Notes: generated from the sequence alone by a model not told the origin. Shown: positions 8,341 to 17,702, numbered from the stretch's first letter. The stretch: DNA of 64,000 nt from Streptomyces griseus subsp. griseus (GCF_000720255.1 NZ_JOJE01000016.1:159719-223718), one strand, 5' to 3'. Translations and numbers: made by a program.

Positions 8341-9363
8341 TCAGGACAGGTCGTTCACCAGTACGGCGGCCCCGTCGAAACGTCCCGCCTTGAGATCGGC
8401 CAGCGCCTGTCCGGCTCGCGACAGCGGATAGGGGTGCGTGGTCGCGCGTACGCCGTGCCGGGCGGCCAGTGCGAGGAACTCCCGCCCGTCCGTGCGGGTG
8501 TTGGAGGTGACGCTGCGCAGCTCCTTCTCGTAGAACAGCTCGCTCTCGTAGCGCAGCGGCGGTACGTCGCTCAGGTGGATGCCCGCGACGGCCAGCACCC
8601 CGCCCCGGTCCAGGGCCCGCAGCGCGACCGGCACCAGGTCGCCGACGGGAGCGAACAGGATTGCGCTGTCCAGCGGCTCGGGCGGCGCCTCGTAGGCGTC
8701 ACGCGCGGAGGCGGCGCCCAGGTCGAGCGCCAGCCGCCGCGCCGCCGCCCCGCGCGTCAGGACGTGCACCGTGGCGCCCTCGGCCAGGGCCACCTGCGCG
8801 CACAGGTGGGCGCTGCCGCCGAAGCCGTACAAACCGAGCCGCCCGCCCGGCGGCAGGGCGGCGCGGCGCAGCGCGCGGTAACCGATGATGCCCGCGCACA
8901 GCAGCGGCGCGAGCGTCACGTCGTCGACGCCGGCGGGCAGCGGGTAGGCGAATGGGGCGGGCACGGTCGTGTACTCGGCGTAACCACCGTCGGTGTCCCA
9001 GCCGGTGTACCGCGACGCCGGGCACAGGTTCTCCGCCCCTCGGGCGCAGTACGGGCAGCTCCCGTCCGTACGGCGCAGCCAAGCCACCCCCACCCGGTCG
9101 CCGAGCGCGAACCCGTCCACCGCCGGTCCACCCCCCGCCACCACCCCCACCACCTCGTGCCCCGGCGTCACACCCGGCCGGCGCACCGGCAGGTCTCCCT
9201 CGGTGACGTGCAGGTCGGTGCGGCACACCCCGCACGCGCGCACCCGCACCAGCAGTTCGTCCGCGCCGGGCACGGGCACCGGCTTCTCGACGAGCCGCAG
9301 CGAGCCGCGCTCGACCGGCCCCGGCGCCGCCACCGACCACGCGCGCATCGTCCCGTCCGCCAT
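8341..9363 (-). CDS. zinc-dependent medium-chain alcohol dehydrogenase
   Basis: A 340-residue MDR-family alcohol dehydrogenase. Catalytic zinc ligands are visible as Cys47 (GVCRTDLH), His69-Glu70 (GHE) and Cys156. The nucleotide-binding motif is [16 protein letters not shown]. The structural-zinc loop is unusual: the family has four Cys, but here the first is Asp100 (DGSCPYC then ENLC), leaving Cys103, Cys106 and Cys114. Asp may still ligate zinc. The open frame extends far upstream, but the ATG at 9363 starts the normal fold. It precedes the encapsulin gene on the same strand with about 180 bp between, so it is probably a separate transcript. Substrate is unknown. Confidence 0.88.
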   Translation of the reverse strand: MADGTMRAWSVAAPGPVERGSLRLVEKPVPVPGADELLVRVRACGVCRTDLHVTEGDLPVRRPGVTPGHEVVGVVAGGGPAVDGFALGDRVGVAWLRRTDGSCPYCARGAENLCPASRYTGWDTDGGYAEYTTVPAPFAYPLPAGVDDVTLAPLLCAGIIGYRALRRAALPPGGRLGLYGFGGSAHLCAQVALAEGATVHVLTRGAAARRLALDLGAASARDAYEAPPEPLDSAILFAPVGDLVPVALRALDRGGVLAVAGIHLSDVPPLRYESELFYEKELRSVTSNTRTDGREFLALAARHGVRATTHPYPLSRAGQALADLKAGRFDGAAVLVNDLS

Positions 9364-9525
9364 CTCGCCGCCCCCGTCCTGCCTCGGACTTCCAGTCTGG
9401 TGCGGAAACCGACATTCAGCGCGCGAGCGGGACAAGTGGTGACTAGCGTGAGGATTCGGACAAGCCATCGGGCATCCCAGGGGGACGGCCCTTCGGCGAC
9501 GCATCGACCGGGAAGGGGCCGCGCC

Positions 9526-10320
9526 ATGGCCGCACAACCCGCAGGAGCCCCGTGCTGGGCCGACGCGATGTTCAGTGACGTCGAGGGGGCGAAGAGCTTC
9601 TACGGCGACGTCCTCGGCTGGACCTTCGGCGAGCAGTCGTCGGAGTACGGCAACTACACCCAGGCCTACGCCGACGGCAAGGCGGTCGCCGCCGTCGTAC
9701 CGCCGATGCCGGGGCAGGAGGGCCACTCGCAGTGGTGTCTCTACATCGCCTCGGACGACGCGGAGGCCACCGCCGCCCGGATCCGCGACAACGGCGGCGA
9801 GGTGCTGATGGGGCCGATGCAGGTCGGCGACTTCGGCACGATGGTCCTGGCCCGGGAACCCAGCGGCGCGGTGTTCGGCGTGTGGCAGGCGGGCCGGCAC
9901 GAGGGGTTCGAGGCGACGGGGGTGCCCGGCGCGTACGCCTGGGCCGAGGTCTTCACGCGCGAGCCCGAGAAGGTGGACACGTTCTTCCCGGCCGTCTTCT
10001 CCTACCGGGCGCGGCAGTTGCAGGACGACACGATGGACTTCCGCATGTTCCAGGTCGGCGACACCATGGCGTTCGGCCGGATGAGGATGACCGACGACTT
10101 CCCGCCCGAGGTCCCGCCGTACATCAACGTCTACTTCACGGTCGCCGACTGCGACGACGCGGTCGCCAAGGCCACCAAGCTCGGCGCCACCCTGCGGTTC
10201 GGGCCGATGGGCACCCCCTACGGCCGGTTCGCGGCCCTGACCGATCCGCAGGGCGCGAACTTCTCGGTGATCGACGTCACCACCACCGAGGGTGAGATGC
10301 CGAAGACCACGGACGTCTGA
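9526..10320 (+). CDS. two-domain VOC (glyoxalase-like) protein
   Basis: A 264-residue protein made of two tandem VOC modules, about residues 8-118 and 130-255. The first begins [24 protein letters not shown] and ends DPSG-like at [11 protein letters not shown]; the second ends with [13 protein letters not shown]. This is the layout of the hydroxylase/glyoxalase-type VOC proteins common in Streptomyces, none with a firm substrate. The ATG has GGAAGGGG about nine bases upstream, and the much longer open frame upstream is non-coding GC-rich sequence. It is divergent from the alcohol dehydrogenase gene. Confidence 0.85.
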   Translation: MAAQPAGAPCWADAMFSDVEGAKSFYGDVLGWTFGEQSSEYGNYTQAYADGKAVAAVVPPMPGQEGHSQWCLYIASDDAEATAARIRDNGGEVLMGPMQVGDFGTMVLAREPSGAVFGVWQAGRHEGFEATGVPGAYAWAEVFTREPEKVDTFFPAVFSYRARQLQDDTMDFRMFQVGDTMAFGRMRMTDDFPPEVPPYINVYFTVADCDDAVAKATKLGATLRFGPMGTPYGRFAALTDPQGANFSVIDVTTTEGEMPKTTDV

Positions 10321-10351
10321 CCGACGGCGAGACGCCCTCTGACGTCATGGC

Positions 10352-11062
10352 ATGATCGTGCCCATGCGTGAACGTGTGGTGGCCGCGTGCGACGGGGCCT
10401 CGAAGGGCAATCCCGGACCGGCCGCCTGGGCGTGGGTGGTCTCCGACGACTCCGAGGCCCCGGCCCGCTGGGAGGCGGGCCCGCTGGGCAGGGCCACCAA
10501 CAACGTCGCCGAACTCACCGCGTTGGAGCGGCTGTTGACGGCGACCGAGCCCGATGTGCCGCTCGAGGTCCGGATGGATTCGCAGTACGCCATGAAGGCG
10601 GTCACCACCTGGCTGCCCGGCTGGAAGCGCAACGGCTGGAAGACGTCCGCGGGCAAGCCGGTCGCCAACCAGGAGCTCGTCGTCCGTATCGACGAACTGC
10701 TCGACGGACGCGACGTCGACTTCCGCTACGTCCCCGCCCACCAGGTCGACGGCGACCCGCTCAACGACTTCGCCGACCGCGCCGCCAGCCAGGCGGCGAC
10801 CGCCCAGCAGGCCGCGGGCAGTGCCCTCGGATCGCCCGAGCCGCCGCCCTCGCCCGACACCCCTGCCGCCGGCACGACACGCCGCCGCGCCGCCGGGGCG
10901 AAGGCACCCCGACAGCGCGGCGGCGGTTCGTCGGCCCGCACGATCAAGGCGAAGTTCCCCGGCCGCTGCGTGTGCGGGCGCACCTACGCGGCCGGGGAAC
11001 AGATCGCCAAGAACGACCAGGGCTGGGGTCACCCGGAGTGCCGGACGGCAGCTGTGGGGTGA
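10352..11062 (+). CDS. ribonuclease HI-like protein with C-terminal Cys/His (zinc-type) tail
   Basis: A 236-residue protein. The first 150 residues are an RNase H1 fold: Asp14 (CDGASKGNPGP), Glu54 (NNVAELTAL), Asp76 (MDSQY), His130 (VPAH) and Asp142 (NDFADRAA), which together give the DEDD active site for cutting RNA in RNA-DNA hybrids. A Pro/Ala/Arg-rich linker (about 151-195) leads to a small tail with Cys206, Cys208, His227 and Cys230, probably one zinc-binding unit. The N-terminal hybrid-binding domain of many RNases HI is absent. A second ATG four codons in is an equally good start, and neither has a clear ribosome site. The tail's role is unknown; nucleic-acid binding is the obvious guess. 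Confidence 0.85.
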   Translation: MIVPMRERVVAACDGASKGNPGPAAWAWVVSDDSEAPARWEAGPLGRATNNVAELTALERLLTATEPDVPLEVRMDSQYAMKAVTTWLPGWKRNGWKTSAGKPVANQELVVRIDELLDGRDVDFRYVPAHQVDGDPLNDFADRAASQAATAQQAAGSALGSPEPPPSPDTPAAGTTRRRAAGAKAPRQRGGGSSARTIKAKFPGRCVCGRTYAAGEQIAKNDQGWGHPECRTAAVG

Positions 11063-11086
11063 CCCCGGCAGCGGGGCATGGGCCGG

Positions 11087-11539
11087 TCAGGTGACCACGC
11101 CGCGCCAGCCGCCGGTTTCACGGCCGCGCTCCTCGATGAACTCCTTGAAGCGCTTGAGATCGCCCTTCGTCTGCCTCTTGACGAACCCGAGCTTGTCACC
11201 GACGGTCTCGGCGATGCCCTCGGGCTCGTAGTCCAGCTGGAGCATCACCTTGGTGTGCTCCTCATCGAGGCGGTGGAAGGTCACGACACCGGCCTGCCGT
11301 GCCTCACCGGCGACAGTCGTCCAAGCGACCCTCTCGTCCGGGATCTGCTCGGTGATCTCCGCGTCGAACTCCTTGTGCACGCCACTTATGTCCGTCACCC
11401 AGTGTGTGAGCGTGTCCGTGCGCTGCTCCACGCGCGACACCCCGCTCATGAACTCCGGGAACGTCTCGAACTGCGTCCACTGGTTGTAGGCCGTGTGCAC
11501 GGGGACTTCGACCTCGATGGATTCCTCGACCTTCGTCAC
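11087..11539 (-). CDS. SRPBCC-family protein (polyketide cyclase/dehydrase-like, START fold)
   Basis: A 150-residue START/SRPBCC protein. Visible segments are IEVEVPVHTAYNQWTQFETFPEFMSGV at the N-terminus, the central VAWTTVAGEARQAGVVTFH and the C-terminal long helix QTKGDLKRFKEFIEER. The GTG at 11539 is preceded by AAGGAGG and starts the fold directly; the in-frame ATG 25 codons upstream has no such site. The fold binds hydrophobic ligands, but no ligand is known for this subgroup, which is widespread in actinobacteria. It follows melC2 by 75 bp on the same strand, yet nothing links it to melanin synthesis. Confidence 0.82.
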   Translation of the reverse strand: MTKVEESIEVEVPVHTAYNQWTQFETFPEFMSGVSRVEQRTDTLTHWVTDISGVHKEFDAEITEQIPDERVAWTTVAGEARQAGVVTFHRLDEEHTKVMLQLDYEPEGIAETVGDKLGFVKRQTKGDLKRFKEFIEERGRETGGWRGVVT

Positions 11540-11614
11540 GGTCGTCTCCTCCTTCGCTCTCTCGGGTACGTCGCCGCGAGTACCCCTGACCTGCGAGGCA
11601 AACCGTTCCGTCAC

Positions 11615-12439
11615 TCAGTCCGTGTCGAACGTGTAGTGCGGGGTGTGGTCCAGCAGATCCGCCGGAGCCGTGTCGTTCCACGGCTTCATCCGCTCGTCGA
11701 GATCGATCACGTCCGGCGTCCCGGCCGCCGGGACGTAGCCCGAGCCGGGGTGCCGGCGCTGCCACTCGGCCCACAGCTTGTCGACGTAGGCGTGGTGGAG
11801 CCAGAACACGGGGTCGTTGGGGGAGACTCCGGTGGCCATCTGGCCGCCGACCCAGACGTGCACCCTGTTGTGCAGGTTCACGCCGCGCCAGCCCTCCAGA
11901 TGATTGCGGAAGCCGTCCGACGCGCTGTTCCAGGGCGCCATGTCGTACGTCGCCAACCCCAGCACCGACTCCACCTCCCGACGGGTCGGCAGCTCCCGTA
12001 CGGCGCTGCCCAGTGAGCGGCGCAGAAACGTACGGCCGTCGACGCGCACGGTGATCGGCCAGTTCCCGGTGGCGGCGGCGAACGGGCCGTCCATCACCCG
12101 GCCGTCCAGGGCGCGCCCGGTGCCGCCGAGGAAGTCCGGGGCCCACAGGGAGGCCCGGGCGGAACGGTCGGCGGACCAGTCCCAGTACGGGAGCGCGACC
12201 GAGGAGTCCACCGACTGCAGGGCGCGCTCGAACTCCAGCAGGAATCTGCGGTGCCACGGCAGGAAGGACGGTGAACGGTGGCCGGTGCGCTCGCCGTTGT
12301 CGGTGTCGCCGAGGATGAAGGCGTTGTGCGTGGTGACGAAGGTGTCGTAGCGGCCGCTGCGCTTCAGCTCCAGGACGGCGGCGACGAAGCGGCGCTTCTC
12401 GTCGGTGGTCAGGGCGGCCTGGTTCTTGCGGACGGTCAT
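11615..12439 (-). CDS. melC2: tyrosinase MelC2 (type-3 copper monooxygenase)
   Basis: A 274-residue Streptomyces-type tyrosinase that oxidises tyrosine and o-diphenols to quinones, leading to melanin. All six copper ligands can be placed: CuA His in TTHN, in the GHRSPSFLPWH segment and in the PWHRRF motif; CuB His in NLHNRVHVW (two) and in FWLHHAYVD. The start MTVRKNQ at 12439 matches the family and is five codons inside the open frame. It has no signal peptide of its own; family members are exported together with MelC1, encoded 32 bp upstream, through the Tat pathway. Order and sizes match the classical melC operon. Confidence 0.95.
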   Translation of the reverse strand: MTVRKNQAALTTDEKRRFVAAVLELKRSGRYDTFVTTHNAFILGDTDNGERTGHRSPSFLPWHRRFLLEFERALQSVDSSVALPYWDWSADRSARASLWAPDFLGGTGRALDGRVMDGPFAAATGNWPITVRVDGRTFLRRSLGSAVRELPTRREVESVLGLATYDMAPWNSASDGFRNHLEGWRGVNLHNRVHVWVGGQMATGVSPNDPVFWLHHAYVDKLWAEWQRRHPGSGYVPAAGTPDVIDLDERMKPWNDTAPADLLDHTPHYTFDTD

Positions 12440-12471
12440 CTGCGGATGCTCCAAGTACGGTCGTGCGGCGG

Positions 12472-12837
12472 TCAGTTCGACGGGAACGGCAGCAGTCGGG
12501 CGCCCTGGAGCTCGTCGACGGCGGCGCGGGCGGCGGCGCGCGGGGTGGGCACCGGGTCGTAGTGGCTGACGACGCTGATCCAGGTCCCGTCGGCGTTGCG
12601 CATGACGTGCAGCTCCACCCCGTCGACGAACACGGCATACTCGGCGCCGTGGTGGTGATGACCGCCCCCGGCCCGCGGCCGGCCCTGTATCCGGCGGCCC
12701 TTGTAGACCTCGTCGAACGACTCGGGTGAGCCGTGCGGGTGTTCCGCGGCCACCGCGGCCGCGGCGGGGACGCCGGTGGTGGTGGCGACGACGGCGGCCG
12801 CGGCGGTGAGGGCGCGTCGGCGGGTGAGTTCGGGCAT
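12472..12837 (-). CDS. melC1: tyrosinase copper chaperone/cofactor MelC1
   Basis: A 121-residue secreted helper of tyrosinase. The N-terminus is a Tat-type signal ([19 protein letters not shown]). The mature part carries a His cluster ([10 protein letters not shown]) used in copper delivery, and the conserved [17 protein letters not shown] and SVVSHYDPV segments. MelC1 forms a complex with apo-MelC2, inserts copper and carries it out of the cell. It is the first gene of the operon and has a probable promoter about 105 bp upstream. Confidence 0.94.
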   Translation of the reverse strand: MPELTRRRALTAAAAVVATTTGVPAAAAVAAEHPHGSPESFDEVYKGRRIQGRPRAGGGHHHHGAEYAVFVDGVELHVMRNADGTWISVVSHYDPVPTPRAAARAAVDELQGARLLPFPSN

Positions 12838-12942
12838 GCGGTATCTCCCAAAGGGGTGTTCGACAGGTGACTCCGCATGCCTATCGAGCGCGCCGGGAGG
12901 GGGAGAAATCGGCCGGAGTCGGTTGGCTCCGATCCGGACAAT

Positions 12943-12970
12943 TACCTACATGTCATACAGCATTGAACAA
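12943..12970 (-). promoter_or_regulatory. candidate melC promoter
   Basis: On the minus strand TTGTTC (12965-12970) is followed after 16 bases by TAGGTA (12943-12948), close to the housekeeping -35 and -10 consensus. It lies in a locally AT-rich island in the roughly 300-base gap between melC1 and the sterol oxidase gene, about 105 bp upstream of the melC1 start. I saw no other clear signal in this gap. Confidence 0.35.
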
Positions 12971-13140
12971 AGTTGATCTTGCTGTCGGCGGACGCCCGTG
13001 ACGCCGGGAAGGGGCAATTCCTGCCCCTGGCGGCGGATTTCCGGATGATCTTTCCCTGCCCCGCCGGAGTGCCGTGTCGTGGCTCACGCGGTCGAACTGG
13101 CGCGATCTGCAAGGAGCCACGGGGCGGTCGCACCCCGGCC

Positions 13141-14862
13141 TCACACGAACAGCCGGCCCAGCAGGGTCGTGTCGAACACCCGGTGCGGATCGAGCCGTCG
13201 GAGCACACGGGCGGCCTCGCCCCAGGCGGAGCCGAACGAGGCCGGGACGGCCGTCCCCAGCACCTCGTCGTCGCTCCAGGCGGCCTCGTCCGTGTACCCC
13301 CACCCCTTCGACCACTCGACCCGGGTGAGCGCGTGGGTGCCGTCGTAGGTGTCGAGCAGGAACCGCTCCAACTCCCGGTAGAAGGCGTCCGCGTGCGGGG
13401 TGCCCGGGAGGGTCAGCACATCCAGCCAGACGGCGGTGTCCCACTCGGGGTGGTTCTCGACCGGCCGCAGCGCGGACAGCGCCGGTGGACGGGCGCCCGC
13501 GAGTCCGGTGTCCGCCGGGTCGTCGAGACCGGTGACCCGGATCTCCACGGAGCCGTTCACCGGGAACCGCCCCTCGGCCGCGTACGCCGTCAGCCGCTCC
13601 CGGTAGAAGGCGGTGAACTCGCTGACGACACGCTGCACCTGGTCACGGCCGGTCAGCACCGCGTAGCCGTTGGCGTGCACCCGCAGCGTGGTCGGTCTGA
13701 TGTAAAGCAGCGTGTTCTTCGACGGCCCCCAGATGTCGGCGGACAGCGTCGCCACCAGCCCTGCCGTCGCCACGTCGAGCTGCGCGTTGCCGAGCACCGG
13801 AGCCAGGTACCAGGTGCCGTCCGACACCATCCGCCCGGCGAGATCGGCCACCACGGTGGGGACGTTGTCGGAGAACGGGTAGGGGTAGGGCCGCGTCACC
13901 CGGCGCGAGGTCAGCGGCTTGGCCGGGGCGACGCTCCACACCTTGAACCACGGGAACTCGGTGAAGGCGAACCAGATCGCCTCCACCCGCCCCTCGGACT
14001 CCAGGAAGCTCGCGAACGTGCGCCCGTCGCCCCCGGGCGCCGCGAACAGCTCGGCCGCCGGGATGTCCGTACGGCTGACACACCGCAGGTTGGCATTGGC
14101 GCCCACCCGCAGCACCACCTCGGTGACCAGCGACCGCCCGAGATGCGTGAGCAGGGCGACGCAGTCGGCCTCGTCACGGGTGAACGTCCGCAGCGCGTAG
14201 GCACCGCTCGCCTCGTCCCAGACCACGGCGGTCAGTTCGAGGACGAGATTGCTGAGCGAGCCGTACGTGTGTCCCGCCGGCCGTTCCTCGCCCCGCGCCG
14301 GTACGGCCGTGCCGTGCGCGTCGACCGCCAGGGCGCCGCCCAGGGTGAGGTCGCCGGGCGCCGGACTGGCGGTGACGCCGAGACCGTGTCCCTCCAGGCA
14401 GGTGAGCAGGGCCTCCAGCGTCACCCCGGTCCCGGCGCGCACGGTGGTCGGGGACTCCAGGGACAGGCCCGTGAGGTGCGGGGCGGTGTCGACCAGGAGG
14501 ACCCGGGCGTCCGCCCGGGTGTCCGGCGGGATCGTCAGCGGCGACCAGCCGTGCGAGGAACCCCGGGGGCGGACCGTCCAGCCGTGGCCCCAGGCCCAGT
14601 TGACGACGGCGACGACCTGCTCCGGCGCCCCGGGCGCGCACGCCCACAGCCCGGTCGCGGTGATCTCCCCGTCCCAGTTCCGGTAGGCCGTGCGCTGGAG
14701 GGGGACGTCCGCCGGGAAGTCCGGCAGCTCCTCGGCCGCCACGGCCGGATCCGCCGCCACGAGCACCGGTACGGCTGCCAGGGCGGCGGCGCCGCGCAGG
14801 AAGCCGCGACGGCTCCAGGAGGGGTCTGCCGACAGGAAGTTGCTCACTGAACGATCGGTCAC
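13141..14862 (-). CDS. secreted VAO-type flavoprotein oxidase, cholesterol-oxidase-like
   Basis: A 573-residue protein with a Tat signal (SRRGFLRGAAALAAVPVLVA, around residues 18-37). It then has a PCMH-type FAD domain with the PRGSSHGWSPL motif, in which the His is the usual site of covalent FAD attachment, and GAGTGVTLEALL and LGGALAVDAHGT loops. The C-terminal half resembles the substrate domain of Brevibacterium-type (class II) cholesterol oxidase: IWFAFTEFPWFKVWS, LYIRPTTLRVH and a C-terminal LDPHRVFDT. The likely reaction is oxidation of a sterol hydroxyl with H2O2 release outside the cell. Substrate is inferred from family resemblance. It is a single gene upstream of melC1 on the same strand. 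Confidence 0.82.
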   Translation of the reverse strand: MTDRSVSNFLSADPSWSRRGFLRGAAALAAVPVLVAADPAVAAEELPDFPADVPLQRTAYRNWDGEITATGLWACAPGAPEQVVAVVNWAWGHGWTVRPRGSSHGWSPLTIPPDTRADARVLLVDTAPHLTGLSLESPTTVRAGTGVTLEALLTCLEGHGLGVTASPAPGDLTLGGALAVDAHGTAVPARGEERPAGHTYGSLSNLVLELTAVVWDEASGAYALRTFTRDEADCVALLTHLGRSLVTEVVLRVGANANLRCVSRTDIPAAELFAAPGGDGRTFASFLESEGRVEAIWFAFTEFPWFKVWSVAPAKPLTSRRVTRPYPYPFSDNVPTVVADLAGRMVSDGTWYLAPVLGNAQLDVATAGLVATLSADIWGPSKNTLLYIRPTTLRVHANGYAVLTGRDQVQRVVSEFTAFYRERLTAYAAEGRFPVNGSVEIRVTGLDDPADTGLAGARPPALSALRPVENHPEWDTAVWLDVLTLPGTPHADAFYRELERFLLDTYDGTHALTRVEWSKGWGYTDEAAWSDDEVLGTAVPASFGSAWGEAARVLRRLDPHRVFDTTLLGRLFV

Positions 14863-15009
14863 GCGCTCACGCTAGGACGCCCTGGACACACGATCGACCC
14901 CGGTCGAACATCGTCACTCGTGTGGGTGAAAGATTCACAGGGCGCGGGCAGGACACGGGCAGGAGCGACCCAGTCCGCACACGGCCGTGACGAGTGACAG
15001 ACTGACGCC

Positions 15010-15993
15010 ATGGACGAGCGCGAATTCCGTAGGTCTGGTCAGCACGCATCCGTCGTCGGTCTCGGCACCTGGCAGCTGGGCGCCGACTGGGGAGACGTCG
15101 ACGACAAGGAGGCCCTGGCGGTGCTGGAGGCGGCGGCCGAGTCGGGCGTGACCTTCTTCGACACCGCGGACGTCTACGGCGACGGGCGCAGCGAGCAGAC
15201 CATCGCCACCTTCCTCGGCGGCCGCCCCGACCTGCATGTGGAGGTGGCGACCAAGATGGGCCGCCGCCTCGAGCAGATCCCGGAGAACTACGTCCTGGAC
15301 AACTTCCGCGCCTGGAACGACCGCTCCCGGCGCAACCTCGGCGTCGACCGCATCGACCTGGTGCAGCTGCACTGCCCGCCGACCCCCGTCTACTCCAACG
15401 ACGAGGTGTTCGACGCCCTCGACACCCTGGTCGAGGAGGAGCGCGTCGCCGCGTACGGCGTCAGCGTCGAGACCTGCGCCGAGGCGCTCACCGCGATCGC
15501 CCGGCCGGGCGTGGCGAGCGTGCAGATCATCCTCAACCCGTTCCGCATGAAGCCCCTGCGCGAGGTGCTCCCGGCGGCCCAGGAGGCGGGCGTCGGGATC
15601 ATCGCCCGCGTTCCGCTCGCCTCCGGCCTGCTGTCGGGCAAGTACACCAAGGACACCGTCTTCTCCGAGAACGACCACCGCACCTACAACCGGCACGGCG
15701 AGGCCTTCGACCAGGGCGAGACCTTCTCCGGCGTCGACTACGCCACCGGCGTGGAGGCGGCCGCCGAGTTCGCCGCCCTGGCCCCCGAGGGATGCACCCC
15801 GGCTCAGCTGGCCCTGCGCTGGGTCGTCCAGCAGCCCGGCGTGACCACCGTGATCCCCGGCGCCCGCTCGCCCGAGCAGGCCCGCGCCAACGCGGCCGCC
15901 GCCCGGCTGCCCGAGCTGTCCGACGACACGCTGGCCGCGATCCGGGACCTCTACGAGCGGCGGATCAAGGAGCAGGTCGAGGACCGCTGGTAG
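15010..15993 (+). CDS. aldo/keto reductase
   Basis: A 327-residue TIM-barrel aldo/keto reductase with the full catalytic tetrad: Asp51, Tyr56 (FFDTADVYGDG), Lys82 (VATKMGR) and His121 (LVQLHCPP). The C-terminal NADPH-binding part reads TTVIPGARSPEQARAN. The N-terminus EFRRSGQHASVVGLGTWQLG is typical. The substrate is unknown. It is a single gene followed by a GC-rich hairpin. Confidence 0.9.
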   Translation: MDEREFRRSGQHASVVGLGTWQLGADWGDVDDKEALAVLEAAAESGVTFFDTADVYGDGRSEQTIATFLGGRPDLHVEVATKMGRRLEQIPENYVLDNFRAWNDRSRRNLGVDRIDLVQLHCPPTPVYSNDEVFDALDTLVEEERVAAYGVSVETCAEALTAIARPGVASVQIILNPFRMKPLREVLPAAQEAGVGIIARVPLASGLLSGKYTKDTVFSENDHRTYNRHGEAFDQGETFSGVDYATGVEAAAEFAALAPEGCTPAQLALRWVVQQPGVTTVIPGARSPEQARANAAAARLPELSDDTLAAIRDLYERRIKEQVEDRW

Positions 15994-15997
15994 GACG

Positions 15998-16015
15998 GTC
16001 GGGCGGCGGCCCGAC
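15998..16015 (+). terminator. terminator hairpin after the aldo/keto reductase gene
   Basis: A perfect 7-bp stem, GTCGGGC and GCCCGAC, with a four-base loop, starting five bases after the stop codon. There is no T run, as is common in Streptomyces. Confidence 0.55.
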
Positions 16016-16086
16016 AGAATCGCCGTTCACGGGGTACTCGCGGGAAACAGAAGGACGCAAAAACGTTCGAGAGCCCGGGAGGAACG

Positions 16087-16584
16087 GTGACGGTCACCGG
16101 AGACGGTGAGAACAGGCGCAGGGGACGCAACGAGACGGAGGAGGAGAGAGCCGACCGGATGTGGGGGGAGCTCATCCAGGAGGTCCGGGTGGCCCAGACG
16201 GGCGTCCAGATCCTCTTCGGCTTTCTGCTCACCGTGGTGTTCACGCCCGTCTACCGGAGCCTGGGGGACACGGACCACACGATCTACATCGTGACCGTGG
16301 TCATGGGCGCCTGCGCGACCGGCGCCCTCATAGGCCCCGTGTCCCTCCACCGCCTGGTCTCCGGTCGCCTCGTGAAGCCCCAGGCGGTCCAGTGGGCCTC
16401 CCGACTGACCTTCGTCGGCCTGGTCCTGCTGCTCGGCACGATGACCGCCGCGCTGCTGCTGGTCCTGCGGGTGGCCACCCACGACGGCTTCGTGCCCTGG
16501 CTGGTCGGCGCGGTGGTCCTGTGGTATGTGCTGTGCTGGTTCGCCCTGCCCCTGTGGACGAGGCGCCGCTACACGTCCCGCTGA
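16087..16584 (+). CDS. four-helix membrane protein, DUF6328-like
   Basis: A 165-residue integral membrane protein. An acidic/basic N-terminal segment is followed by the conserved EERADRMWGELIQEVRVAQTGVQILFGFLL stretch, which I recognise from DUF6328 proteins of actinobacteria. Four hydrophobic segments lie at about residues 40-57, 67-90, 103-127 and 134-155. No function is established for the family. The first codon is GTG after CGGGAGGAAC, a good ribosome site. Confidence 0.75.
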   Translation: MTVTGDGENRRRGRNETEEERADRMWGELIQEVRVAQTGVQILFGFLLTVVFTPVYRSLGDTDHTIYIVTVVMGACATGALIGPVSLHRLVSGRLVKPQAVQWASRLTFVGLVLLLGTMTAALLLVLRVATHDGFVPWLVGAVVLWYVLCWFALPLWTRRRYTSR

Positions 16585-16613
16585 GGGGCGCGGCGGGGTG
16601 CGAGGTGGACACT

Positions 16614-16641
16614 GTGGGGCTCCTCGTCGTGGGAGCCCCAC
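16614..16641. terminator. bidirectional terminator between convergent genes
   Basis: A perfect 10-bp stem, GTGGGGCTCC at 16614-16623 and GGAGCCCCAC at 16632-16641, with an eight-base loop. It lies between the stop of the membrane protein gene and the stop of the LLM oxidoreductase gene and can serve both. Confidence 0.65.
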
Positions 16642-16657
16642 TCCCCGCGCGCCCGCC

Positions 16658-17629
16658 TCAGCCCAGGGCGTCGCGCAGCGCGGGCAGCAGCGTCTTGCCC
16701 GCCCACTCCGTGTACGCCTCCTGCGACTCGCCGCCGATCTGCACCAGGGCGATCTCGGTGAACCCGGCCTCGGCGTACGGGCGTACGGCCTCGACGAAGT
16801 CCTCCGGGTCGTCGCCGCAGGGGATCGACTCGGCGACGTCGTCCGGGGTGACGAACTGGGTGGCCGCGTCGAAGGAGTCCGGGTGCGGCAGCTCGGAGTT
16901 GACCTTCCAGCCGCTGCCGAACCAGCGGAACTGGTCGTGGGCGCGCTTGACGGCCGCGTCGCGGTCGGGGTCGTAGCAGACGGGGAGTTGGCCCACGCGG
17001 GGCTTGCCCGTGCCGCCGTGCCGGTCGAAGGCCTCCAGGAGGTCGGCCTTGGGTTCGGTGGCGATGACCAGGTCGGCGAGCCGGCCCGCGAGGGCGCAGG
17101 ACTGCTCGCCGGAGACGGCGATGCCGATCTGCGGCGGCTCGTCGGGCAGGTCCCACAGCCGGGCCGACTCGACGTCGAAGTGGGTTCCGCGGTGGTTGAC
17201 GTGACGGCCCTCGAAGAGCGCGCGGATGATCTCCACGGCCTCCTCGAGCATCTCGTGCCGTACGTCGGCGGCGGGCCAACCGCCGCCCACCACGTGCTCG
17301 TTGAGGTTCTCACCGGAACCGAGCCCCAGCCGGAAGCGGCCCTCGGACAGCAACTGCAGCGTCGCCGCCTTCTGGGCCACCACGGCCGGGTGGTAGCGGA
17401 ACGTCGGACACGTCACGTAGGTCATCAGCGGAATGCGCGACGTGGCCTGCGCGGCGGCGCCCAGGACGGCCCACGCGTACGGCGAGTGCCCCTGCGAACG
17501 CAGCCACGGGAAGTAGTGGTCCGAGGTCACCGAGAAGTCGAAGCCCGCCTCCTCCGCCCGTACCACGTGGTCCACGAGCTCTCGGGGGCCGGCCTGCTCG
17601 GTCATCATCGTGTATCCGATTTGCACCAT
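16658..17629 (-). CDS. F420-dependent LLM-class oxidoreductase
   Basis: A 323-residue luciferase-like (LLM) TIM-barrel protein of the F420-using G6PD-like branch. Segments include GYTMMTEQAGPRELVDHVVRAEEAGFDFSVTSDHYFPW at the N-terminus, TYVTCPTFRYHPAVVAQKAATL, and LGLGSGENLNEHVVGGGWP, all typical of that branch. These enzymes transfer hydride between cofactor F420 and a substrate that is usually unknown. The start at 17629 gives MVQIGYTMM; the open frame upstream overlaps the divergent hydrolase gene and is not coding. Confidence 0.87.
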   Translation of the reverse strand: MVQIGYTMMTEQAGPRELVDHVVRAEEAGFDFSVTSDHYFPWLRSQGHSPYAWAVLGAAAQATSRIPLMTYVTCPTFRYHPAVVAQKAATLQLLSEGRFRLGLGSGENLNEHVVGGGWPAADVRHEMLEEAVEIIRALFEGRHVNHRGTHFDVESARLWDLPDEPPQIGIAVSGEQSCALAGRLADLVIATEPKADLLEAFDRHGGTGKPRVGQLPVCYDPDRDAAVKRAHDQFRWFGSGWKVNSELPHPDSFDAATQFVTPDDVAESIPCGDDPEDFVEAVRPYAEAGFTEIALVQIGGESQEAYTEWAGKTLLPALRDALG

Positions 17630-17702
17630 GGGGTGCGAGTCCCCGTCCATGGGTGCGCAAAACGGCTCGATCACCGCCCGATCACCGGGGGAGGATGGCC
17701 GT

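Noticed and set aside
11087..14862. One extended melanin or sterol cluster
   Set aside because: The SRPBCC gene, melC operon and sterol oxidase share only orientation. Gaps, a separate promoter before melC1 and unrelated chemistry argue against one pathway.
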